64,000 nt of DNA, from the NCBI RefSeq assembly GCF_006439025.1, contig NZ_RCYZ01000008.1, forward strand, positions 124,001 to 188,000, written 5' to 3'. Positions 43,317 through 53,520 of this stretch are shown one piece after another. Source of the stretch: Hymenobacter nivis. Its GTDB lineage: Bacteria; Bacteroidota; Bacteroidia; Cytophagales; Hymenobacteraceae. Numbering within the stretch: the first letter of the stretch is position 1; each line of letters begins with the position of its first letter. Made by a program: the position numbers and the translations under genes. The notes below the pieces were generated by a model. It saw only the letters and a list, made by a program, of their open reading frames with translations, was not told the origin of the DNA and made no database searches.

Positions 43317-43973
43317 TTAGTGGGTGGCCGGTGCTTCGGCCGCACCGGGCGCGGGTTGCGGGCTAGCTTCCTCCTGCTGGAAAAACCGGCTTTGATTGAG
43401 CAAAATCAAGGCAACGCCAATGAAGATGGACGAGTCGGCGATGTTGAAAATGGGCCACAGCGACACGTATTTTCCGCCCAGCAGCGGCCACGACTGCGGC
43501 AAAAAGCCTTCGTAGATGTCGACGTAGATCATGTCAATCACCTGGCCGTGGAACCAGGGCGTGGGGGCCCCAAAGGGCGCGTTCTTGTAGAGCAAGCCAT
43601 AGAAAATGGAATCGACCAGGTTGCCCACGGCCCCGCCCAGGATGAGCGCCATGCAGGCAATGAAGCCCGCCGCGGCCCGCTCGCGGCACAGCTTCACAAT
43701 GTACCAGCTCAGGGCCCCCACGGCCAGCAGACGGAAGCCGCTGAGCAGCACCTTGCCGTAGGGCGGCGGCAGCTCCACCCCGAAGGCCATGCCGGGGTTG
43801 AGGGTGTAGTGCAGCTTAAGCCAGTGGCCGATGAGCGGGATTTCGCCCGGCATACCGGGCAGCATGTAGGTGTGCACGGCCCACTTCGAGAACTGGTCGA
43901 GGCCGATGACCAGCAGGGCCAGCAGGAAGAATTTGAGCGCCGTTTGGGGGCGGGTGGTGCGGGTTGGTTGCAT
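43317..43973 (-). CDS. lspA: lipoprotein signal peptidase (signal peptidase II)
   Basis: LspA cleaves prolipoproteins before the lipid-modified Cys. A 218-residue four-helix membrane protein with catalytic aspartates Asp121 (GGAVGNLVDSIFYG) and Asp180 (FNIADSSIFIG). The conserved NPGMAFG lies in the first loop. It has a 30-residue Pro/Ala/Glu-rich C-terminal tail and an insertion of about 40 residues between the catalytic motifs, both common in this phylum. It lies downstream of ileS on the same strand with a 167-base gap. Its substrates would include the many lipoproteins of this window. Confidence 0.96.
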   Translation of the reverse strand: MQPTRTTRPQTALKFFLLALLVIGLDQFSKWAVHTYMLPGMPGEIPLIGHWLKLHYTLNPGMAFGVELPPPYGKVLLSGFRLLAVGALSWYIVKLCRERAAAGFIACMALILGGAVGNLVDSIFYGLLYKNAPFGAPTPWFHGQVIDMIYVDIYEGFLPQSWPLLGGKYVSLWPIFNIADSSIFIGVALILLNQSRFFQQEEASPQPAPGAAEAPATH

Positions 43974-44140
43974 GGCGGCGGGCCGGGAAGTTGCCGGAGC
44001 AACGGGGAACCGGCTGATCGGCTTTTTGTACCTTTTATAACTGATTTACTGGCCTTTTGTACAATTAAAGACGAGCTTATTTGGCATTTGTGCGGCGGAA
44101 AACCCGCCGGGGTTTTGGGGCCCCGGCGAGTCGTTCAGCC

Positions 44141-47509
<3,369 letters not shown>

Positions 47510-47571
47510 GTTTTGAGCGGTTAGCTAATGGCTGGTAGCTGTTAGCTTTTTTGTTCTTTTTACTTAGTCGT

Positions 47572-47671
47572 AGGCCGTCGTGCAGCACGCAGCGGAGCAC
47601 CTTTGCCGCGGCAGCAAACCGTGGTTAGGGCCCCCAGCAAAGCGACTTCGCTGTACCCTGCGTGACGGCCT
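47572..47671. repeat. structured intergenic repeat-like element
   Basis: The gap between the MMPL exporter and ileS holds arms AGGCCGTC (47572-47579) and GACGGCCT (47664-47671). Inner complementary CACGCAG/CTGCGTG words and a small AGCGACTTCGCT hairpin lie between them. It resembles, from memory, palindromic dispersed repeats of Hymenobacter genomes; only one copy is in this window. Confidence 0.4.
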
Positions 47672-47702
47672 CTGAGCACAACGTTCTTTTTGAATATTCT
47701 AT

Positions 47703-50141
47703 TCAAACCGTTTTCGCCGGCTTGGCGCGCTCCACGCTCAGGCGTTGCAGGTTCTGGTCTATGTCGTCGTCTTCCTCGTGGTAGCTGTCGTCGTAGTGGC
47801 GAATGGGGGCCCCGCTGGGGATCGTTTCGTTTTTGGCGTGCTCGAAGGTGACGAGCAGCGCCGGCAGCAGCACCAGGTTTGAGAAGTTGGTGATGAGCAG
47901 CGAGGCCCCCATCAGCACGCCCAGGGCCTTGGTGCCCCCAAACTCGCTGAAGGCGAAGATGCTGAAGCCGATAAACAGCACGATGCTGGTGTAGATCATG
48001 CTCGTGCCGGCCTCGCTCAGCGTGTTGGTGATGGCCTCGCGCACGGTGCGCCCCGCGATGGCCATCTCCTGCCGGAACTTGGCCAGCAGGTGGATGGAGT
48101 TGTCGCCGTCGATGCCCAGCGCAATCACGTAGATCAGGGCTGTGCTGGGCTTGAGGGCAATGCCGATGTAGCCCATGATGCCGGCCGTGAGCGAGAGCGT
48201 GACGATGTTGGGCACCAAAGCGTAGAAGATGGTGCGGAACGAGCGGAACAGCAGCAGCACCACCAGCGCCACCAGCCCAAAGGCCCACAGCAGGCTTTCC
48301 TGCAGCGTACCGATGACGTACTCGTTGCCCTTGGTGAAAATTACCGTCGTGCCCGTGCGCGTCACCTTCATGCCCGTGCCCTTGAAAATGCGGTCGATAG
48401 CGGGCTGGATGCGGCGGTTCACCAGCGTATCGAGCTTGTGCGACCCCACATCGGCTATTTTCAGGCTAATGCGGGCAGTCTGCGATTTACCATCAATGAA
48501 CGAGCGGATGAGTTTGCTATCGGTGCCCGCGCCAGTGCCCTTGGAGTTGCCCAAGTAGCTCAGGATAAAATTCTTGTCCGAATTGTCGGGCAAGTGGTAG
48601 AAGTCCGGGCTACCGTTGTAGAACGCCTGGGTGGCGGCCTTGATGAACGTAACGATGCTGATGGGCGGCGACAGCTCGGGCTGGGCCCGCAGGAAGTTCT
48701 CGAACTGGTCGATTTTCTGCAGGTTGGGCAGCTTGAGCAGGCCGTTGGGCTTGCCCGTGTCCACCGCAAACTCCAACGGCATCACCCCGCTGAAGTGGGC
48801 CTGGAAGAAGTCCAGGTCGGTATTCACCGAGCTAGACTTGGGCAGGTCGTCCACCATGAACGACACGGCCTCGATCTTGCGGATACCAAAGCCAGCGATG
48901 ACGATCAGGCCCAGCGCCGCCAGGTACACGGTGCCGCGGCGGTTGAGCACGATGTAATCGAGGAAGTGAATGATGCCCATCAGCGGCTTCGAGTCGAGGT
49001 GTTCGAGCTGCTTTTCGGTGGGCGGCGGCAGTAAGGTGAACACCGCCGGAATCATGATAAAGCTGATAACGAAGGCCACGAAAATGTTGATCGTGGCCAC
49101 CATCCCAAACTGGTAGAGAATGGCGATGTCGGTGAAGGTGAACACCACGAAGCCGATGGCCGTGGTGGTGTTGTTCATGAGGGTGATGAGGCCGATTTTG
49201 CGGATTACCCGCGTCATGGCCAGAACCTGGTTGCCCGATTTGCGGTAGTCGTAGTGGTAGCGCGAGAGCAGGTAGGTGCAGTTGGGCACCCCAATCACCA
49301 CCAAAATGCTCGGAATCAGGCCCGTGAGCAGGTTGATTTTAAAGCCCAGCAGCACGATGCTGGCAATGCACCACACCATAACGATGGCCACCACCAGCAG
49401 CGGAAACACCACCGCTGACCACGTGCGGAAGAACAGAAACAGCGTGACGCCCATCACCACTAGCACCAGCAGGGCGAAGAATTTCATCTCGCCGGCCACC
49501 TTCGTGGTCATCGTCGAGCGCACGTAGGGCAGGCCCGCGTAGTGCAGCTTAATGCCAGTGGTTTTCTCAAACCGCCCGGCGTGGCCCAGGATGTTGTTCA
49601 TCACCGCCTGCCGGCGGCTGGAGTTTAGGTAGGCCGGGTCGAGCGTGACGGCCAGCAGCGTAGCTCCGGAGCGAGGCGCAACAATCTGGCCCTTGTAGAA
49701 CTCGATGCTGTTCACTACCCGCAGCAGCGAATCCAACTCGCGTTGCGAGCGCGGCGGGGCCCTAAACACGGGGGCCGTCACGAACCGCCCCTGGGCCGTA
49801 TCCTTCTCAATCTGAATGAGGCGCGTGATGCCCAGCACCCCCGACACGCCCTGCACCTTGGCCAGCGTATCGGTGAGGCTTTGGAACTGCGTGAAGTTCT
49901 TGAGCTTATATACCGAGCTGTCCTGCATGCCCAGCACGAGGATGTTGCCGTCCTCGCCGAAGGTTTTCTTGAACTGCTGGAAGTACACCATGTCGGGGTC
50001 CTTCGGGCTCACCACCTGGGCAAAGTCGTAGGTCATCTCCACGTCCTTGGCCACCCAGGCCATGTACACGGTCGAAACCCCAATCAGGCTCAGCAGCCAG
50101 ATGCGGTACTTGATGATAAAGAGGGCGATATGTCCCCACAT
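47703..50141 (-). CDS. MMPL/RND-superfamily exporter
   Basis: An 812-residue inner-membrane protein with two halves, each with one helix, a large periplasmic loop and a five-helix bundle. Motifs include the first helix IIKYRIWLLSLIGVSTVYMAW, then GVTLFLFFRTWSAVVFPLLVV, PSILVVIGVPNCTYLLSRYH (TM4), the second-half ALGIDGDNSIHLLAKFRQE, and MIYTSIVLFIGFSIFAFSEF. The pattern fits MMPL-type lipid or hydrophobe transporters driven by the proton gradient. The C-terminal cytoplasmic tail is acidic (DDSYHEEDDDIDQN). No fusion-protein or outer-membrane partner is adjacent. It lies between ileS and glyS on the same strand. The substrate cannot be inferred. Confidence 0.9.
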   Translation of the reverse strand: MWGHIALFIIKYRIWLLSLIGVSTVYMAWVAKDVEMTYDFAQVVSPKDPDMVYFQQFKKTFGEDGNILVLGMQDSSVYKLKNFTQFQSLTDTLAKVQGVSGVLGITRLIQIEKDTAQGRFVTAPVFRAPPRSQRELDSLLRVVNSIEFYKGQIVAPRSGATLLAVTLDPAYLNSSRRQAVMNNILGHAGRFEKTTGIKLHYAGLPYVRSTMTTKVAGEMKFFALLVLVVMGVTLFLFFRTWSAVVFPLLVVAIVMVWCIASIVLLGFKINLLTGLIPSILVVIGVPNCTYLLSRYHYDYRKSGNQVLAMTRVIRKIGLITLMNNTTTAIGFVVFTFTDIAILYQFGMVATINIFVAFVISFIMIPAVFTLLPPPTEKQLEHLDSKPLMGIIHFLDYIVLNRRGTVYLAALGLIVIAGFGIRKIEAVSFMVDDLPKSSSVNTDLDFFQAHFSGVMPLEFAVDTGKPNGLLKLPNLQKIDQFENFLRAQPELSPPISIVTFIKAATQAFYNGSPDFYHLPDNSDKNFILSYLGNSKGTGAGTDSKLIRSFIDGKSQTARISLKIADVGSHKLDTLVNRRIQPAIDRIFKGTGMKVTRTGTTVIFTKGNEYVIGTLQESLLWAFGLVALVVLLLFRSFRTIFYALVPNIVTLSLTAGIMGYIGIALKPSTALIYVIALGIDGDNSIHLLAKFRQEMAIAGRTVREAITNTLSEAGTSMIYTSIVLFIGFSIFAFSEFGGTKALGVLMGASLLITNFSNLVLLPALLVTFEHAKNETIPSGAPIRHYDDSYHEEDDDIDQNLQRLSVERAKPAKTV

Positions 50142-50193
50142 AAGCTTCAGGTTTTAAGACAGGGCCCTCACCGGTTTCTTCCAACGCGGGAAA

Positions 50194-51705
50194 TTACAGC
50201 TTCTCAAACACGCGGCGAAAGCTTACAGCCTCCCCAATGTACCCCCGCAACGCGCTGATGGGCATGCGGGTTTGCTCGCGGGTGTCGCGGTGGCGCACGG
50301 TCACGGTATCGTCCGCCAGCGTTTGGCCGTCCACCACAATGCAGAAGGGCGTGCCGATCAGGTCCTGGCGGGTGTAGCGCTTGCCGATGGCGTCCTTCTC
50401 CTCCACCGTCACGCGGAAGTCAAAGCGCAGGTCGTCAAAGATTTGCTGCGCCTTTTCGGGCATGCCGTCCTTGCGCACCAGCGGGAAAATGGCCGCCTTG
50501 ATCGGGGCCACCGCCGGGTGCAGCTTCAGGAAGGTGCGGGTCTTGGTTTGCTGGGCTTCCCCCTCGCCTTCGGTGATGGTTTCCTCGGCAAAGGCTTCGC
50601 AAAGCGTGGCCAGGAACAGGCGGTCGGCGCCCACCGAGGTTTCCACCACGAAGGGCACGTAGTTGCCGTAGGCCTTGCCGGTGGCGGGGTCGATGTCGGC
50701 GTCGAAGTACTGCTGCTTCTTGCGGCTCAGGTTTTGGTGCTGGGTCAGGTCGAAGTCGCCCCGCGAGTGAATGCCCTCCATCTCCTTGAAGCCGAAGGGG
50801 AACTCGTACTCAATATCCACGGCCGCCTTGGCGTAGTGGGCCAGCTTGTCGTGGTCGTGGAAGCGCAGCTTGGCGGCGGGCAGGCCCAGGGCCTCGTGGA
50901 AGCGGCGGCGGGCGGCCTTCCAGGTGGTGTACCAGTGCTCCTCGGTGCCGGGGCGCACGAAGAACTGCATCTCCATCTGCTCAAACTCGCGCATCCGGAA
51001 GATGAACTGCCGGGCCACAATCTCGTTGCGGAACGCCTTGCCAATCTGGGCAATGCCGAACGGCACCTTCTGGCGGGCCGACTTCTGCACGTTCAGAAAA
51101 TTGACGAAAATGCCCTGGGCCGTTTCGGGCCGCAGGTACACGGGCGGCGCGTCCGAGTCCACGGCCGAGCCCTGGGTCGAAAACATCAGGTTGAACTGGC
51201 GCACTTCCGTCCAGTTACCGGTGCCCGACACGGGGCAGGTAATTTGCTCGTCGATAATGAGCTGGCGCACGCCGGCCAAGTCGTTGGCCGTCAGCCGGCG
51301 GCCCATCTCGGCGGTGAGGGCGGCGCCGCGGGCGGGGTCGCCGGCTTTTTCGTATTCGGCGGCTTTTTCCTCCAGCAGCACGTCGGCGCGGTAGCGCTTC
51401 TTGCTGTCGAGGTTGTCGATGAGCGGGTCGTTGAAGCCCGCCACGTGGCCGCTGGCCTCCCAGGTGCGGGGGTCCATGAAAATGGCGGCGTCGAGGCCCA
51501 CCACGTTGTCGTGCAGCTGCGTCATGGCCTCCCACCACAGGCGCTTGAGGTTGTTTTTCAGCTCCACGCCGTTGGGGCCGTAGTCGTACACGGCGGCCAG
51601 GCCGTCGTAAATCTCGGAGGACTGGAACACGAAGCCGTATTCCTTGGCGTGGGCCACGATGTCTTTCAGCTGGGCCGCGTCGGCGGGGGCAGTGGGGTTG
51701 CTCAT
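50194..51705 (-). CDS. glyS: glycyl-tRNA synthetase (single-chain type)
   Basis: Class II GlyRS of the alpha2 type, 503 residues. Motifs: AKEYGFVFQSSEIYDGLAAVYDYGPNG at the N-terminus, IFMDPRTWEASGHVAGFNDP, motif 2 (FRNEIVARQFIFRMREFEQMEMQFF), the YANYVPFVVETSVGADRL-type motif 3, and a C-terminal anticodon-binding domain (KDAIGKRYTRQDLIGTPFCIVVDG). The ATG at 51705 starts at MSNPTAPADAAQ. A -7 element and a perfect palindrome lie immediately upstream. Gene order to the MMPL exporter leaves only 52 bases. Confidence 0.97.
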   Translation of the reverse strand: MSNPTAPADAAQLKDIVAHAKEYGFVFQSSEIYDGLAAVYDYGPNGVELKNNLKRLWWEAMTQLHDNVVGLDAAIFMDPRTWEASGHVAGFNDPLIDNLDSKKRYRADVLLEEKAAEYEKAGDPARGAALTAEMGRRLTANDLAGVRQLIIDEQITCPVSGTGNWTEVRQFNLMFSTQGSAVDSDAPPVYLRPETAQGIFVNFLNVQKSARQKVPFGIAQIGKAFRNEIVARQFIFRMREFEQMEMQFFVRPGTEEHWYTTWKAARRRFHEALGLPAAKLRFHDHDKLAHYAKAAVDIEYEFPFGFKEMEGIHSRGDFDLTQHQNLSRKKQQYFDADIDPATGKAYGNYVPFVVETSVGADRLFLATLCEAFAEETITEGEGEAQQTKTRTFLKLHPAVAPIKAAIFPLVRKDGMPEKAQQIFDDLRFDFRVTVEEKDAIGKRYTRQDLIGTPFCIVVDGQTLADDTVTVRHRDTREQTRMPISALRGYIGEAVSFRRVFEKL

Positions 51706-51711
51706 AAGGGG

Positions 51712-51719
51712 CAAAGTTA
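51712..51719 (-). promoter_or_regulatory. TAnnTTTG -7 element of glyS
   Basis: TAACTTTG on the minus strand, only 7 bases upstream of the glyS ATG. If used, the transcript would be leaderless or nearly so. Confidence 0.5.
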
Positions 51720-51722
51720 GCG

Positions 51723-51752
51723 CCTGCTTGTACCTGAATAGGTACAAGCAGG
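51723..51752. promoter_or_regulatory. 13-bp perfect palindrome upstream of glyS
   Basis: CCTGCTTGTACCT (51723-51735) and AGGTACAAGCAGG (51740-51752) are exact inverted repeats around GAAT. They sit directly upstream of the glyS -7 element, covering the region where a -33 element would be. An operator is more likely than a terminator, because no T-run follows on either strand. Confidence 0.55.
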
Positions 51753-51949
51753 TAGCTGGCCGGCACGCCGAATATTTTCTGGGCCGAAAGCAACCGAACG
51801 GCCCCGCGTCGGCTCACTAAAAACTCAGGGCCCCCAGCGCCCTGCCTCTAGGGCCCCTGCCGCCGGCCCAGGTCCCCAAAGCCGCGCAACCCAGCCAGTA
51901 CTTTTACCAATTATCCATCCCTTCCACGCCTACCTTCTACCATTTTCAC

Positions 51950-52567
51950 ATGAAAAAAACCCTGCTCGCCACCGCGCTGCTGGCCATTGCGGCCACCGCG
52001 GCCCAGGCCCAAAGTCCCTCGTTCGGCATCAAGGCCGGCGCTTCGCTGACCAATGCGGTTGGGGATGGCGCCGAGGGCTTCGACTTTAAGAACAAGGTTG
52101 GTTTCCACGGCGGATTCGTGGCCAACCTGCCGCTCAGCGACGTTTTCTCCATCCAGCCCGAGCTTTTATATTCCATGAAGGGCTATAAAGCCAGTGGAAT
52201 CGACCCATCTGGTAACCCCTTCAATAACCGGAGGACGCTGCACTACATTGATGTACCCGTGCTGGCGCGCATTAACGCCGGCGGTTTATTCTTCGAAGCA
52301 GGGCCCCAGTTTGGTTATTTAGTAGCGGCCAAGTTTGCGCGGGACGGCAACGCTAGTGGCCCAGCCGTTTCTTACAACACCCGCGACGGCTACCGCAAGG
52401 TGGACTTTGGCTACGCCGCGGGCCTGGGCTACCAACTGCCCACCGGACCGGGCATCGGCTTGCGCTACAACGGTGGGTTTAAGAATGTCCAAGAATACTA
52501 CAACGGCCGGGGTATCCGCAACAGCGCCTTCCAGCTGTACCTGACCTACATGTTTGGTGGGAAGTAA
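51950..52567 (+). CDS. outer-membrane beta-barrel protein, PorT-like, copy 1
   Basis: A 205-residue protein with a signal peptide (LLATALLAIAATAAQAQ) and a beta-barrel domain. Its pattern (SFGIKAGASLTN, VGFHGGFVANLPLSDVFSIQPELLYSMKGYK, LHYIDVPVLARIN, LFFEAGPQFGYLVAAKF, ending QLYLTYMFGGK) is typical of Bacteroidota outer-membrane barrel proteins (OMP_b-brl_2/PorT family). Eight strands are likely. ATG at 51950. A -7-like TACTTTTA is at about 51899. The function is unknown; the barrel is too small for a general porin. Confidence 0.9.
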   Translation: MKKTLLATALLAIAATAAQAQSPSFGIKAGASLTNAVGDGAEGFDFKNKVGFHGGFVANLPLSDVFSIQPELLYSMKGYKASGIDPSGNPFNNRRTLHYIDVPVLARINAGGLFFEAGPQFGYLVAAKFARDGNASGPAVSYNTRDGYRKVDFGYAAGLGYQLPTGPGIGLRYNGGFKNVQEYYNGRGIRNSAFQLYLTYMFGGK

Positions 52568-52612
52568 ACTATACCCAGCATTTTCTCCACGCCTATCCTC
52601 TACCCGTTTCGC

Positions 52613-53233
52613 GTGAAAAAAACCCTGCTCGCCACCGCGCTGCTGGCCGTTACGGCCGCCGCGGCCCAGGCCCAAAGCCCCTCATTTGGCATTAAAGCCG
52701 GCGCTTCGCTTACCAATGTGGTTGGCAGTGAAGCACCGGCTTTCGACTTTAAGAATAAGGTTGGTTTCCACGGCGGATTCGTGGCCAACCTGCCACTCAG
52801 CGACGGCTTCTCGATTCAGCCCGAGCTACTGTACTCCATGAAGGGATACAAAGTCAGTGGAATCGATCCATTTTCTGGTAACCCCGTTAATAGCCGGGCG
52901 ACGCTACATTACATTGATGTACCTGTGCTGGCGCGCATTAACGCCGGTGGCTTATTCTTCGAAGCAGGGCCCCAGTTTGGTTACCTGGTAGCGGCCAAGT
53001 TTGAACGGGATGGCAACGCCACCACACCCAGCAACTCCCGTAGCAACCGTAAAGACTACAAAACGGTGGACTTTGGCTATGCCGCGGGCCTGGGCTACCA
53101 GCTGCCTGCCGGACCGGGCATTGGCTTGCGCTACAACGGCAGCTTCAAAAACGCCACTGATTTCTACATCGGCGAAGGCGTCCGCAACAGCGTCTTTCAG
53201 CTGTACCTGACATACATGTTCGGCGGGAAGTAA
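52613..53233 (+). CDS. outer-membrane beta-barrel protein, PorT-like, copy 2
   Basis: A 206-residue paralogue of the preceding gene, nearly identical in the signal peptide and in most strands. The differences concentrate in predicted loops: the VGSEAPAF loop, the DPFSGNPVNS loop and the TTPSNSRSNRKDYK loop. The start codon is GTG where copy 1 has ATG, in the same sequence context. It lies 45 bases after the copy-1 stop, so the two may be co-transcribed. A terminator follows. Clustering of differences in loops would fit surface exposure. Confidence 0.9.
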   Translation: MKKTLLATALLAVTAAAAQAQSPSFGIKAGASLTNVVGSEAPAFDFKNKVGFHGGFVANLPLSDGFSIQPELLYSMKGYKVSGIDPFSGNPVNSRATLHYIDVPVLARINAGGLFFEAGPQFGYLVAAKFERDGNATTPSNSRSNRKDYKTVDFGYAAGLGYQLPAGPGIGLRYNGSFKNATDFYIGEGVRNSVFQLYLTYMFGGK

Positions 53234-53251
53234 GCCGCAGCCCTGAACAAT

Positions 53252-53292
53252 AGCAAAAAGCCCGTTTTTTCAGAAAAGACGGGCTTTTTGCT
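53252..53292 (+). terminator. terminator after the duplicated barrel genes
   Basis: A perfect 14-base stem (53252-53265 and 53279-53292) containing AAAAAGCCCGT/ACGGGCTTTTT, with a T5 run in the descending arm. Confidence 0.88.
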
Positions 53293-53520
53293 GCCGTTTG
53301 GTTTTGGTTCTGCCCGTTGGTCGGGGCTTTTCGACCACAGCAAGGGCGCTGGGGGCCCTATAGCTTCCTCTTCGGGCTCGGCGGGGGCCACAGTCTTTTC
53401 CGGTCGAAAGCAACTGAATGGGTAACTATCGGCTCATCGAATACTCATACTTGGGGCCCCGACCTGCTACTTTAGGGCCCCTACTCCCCCTGGACGCTAC
53501 CCTGTCCTCCTTTCCTTTCT

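Larger units (their letters stand above)
51923..53233 (+). repeat. tandem gene duplication, two copies of about 650 bp
   Basis: Copy 1 spans about 51923-52570 and copy 2 about 52586-53233, offset 663 bases. Similarity starts about 27 bases upstream of each start codon (TCCACGCCTA) and runs through both coding regions, mostly with silent or conservative differences. Confidence 0.9.
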
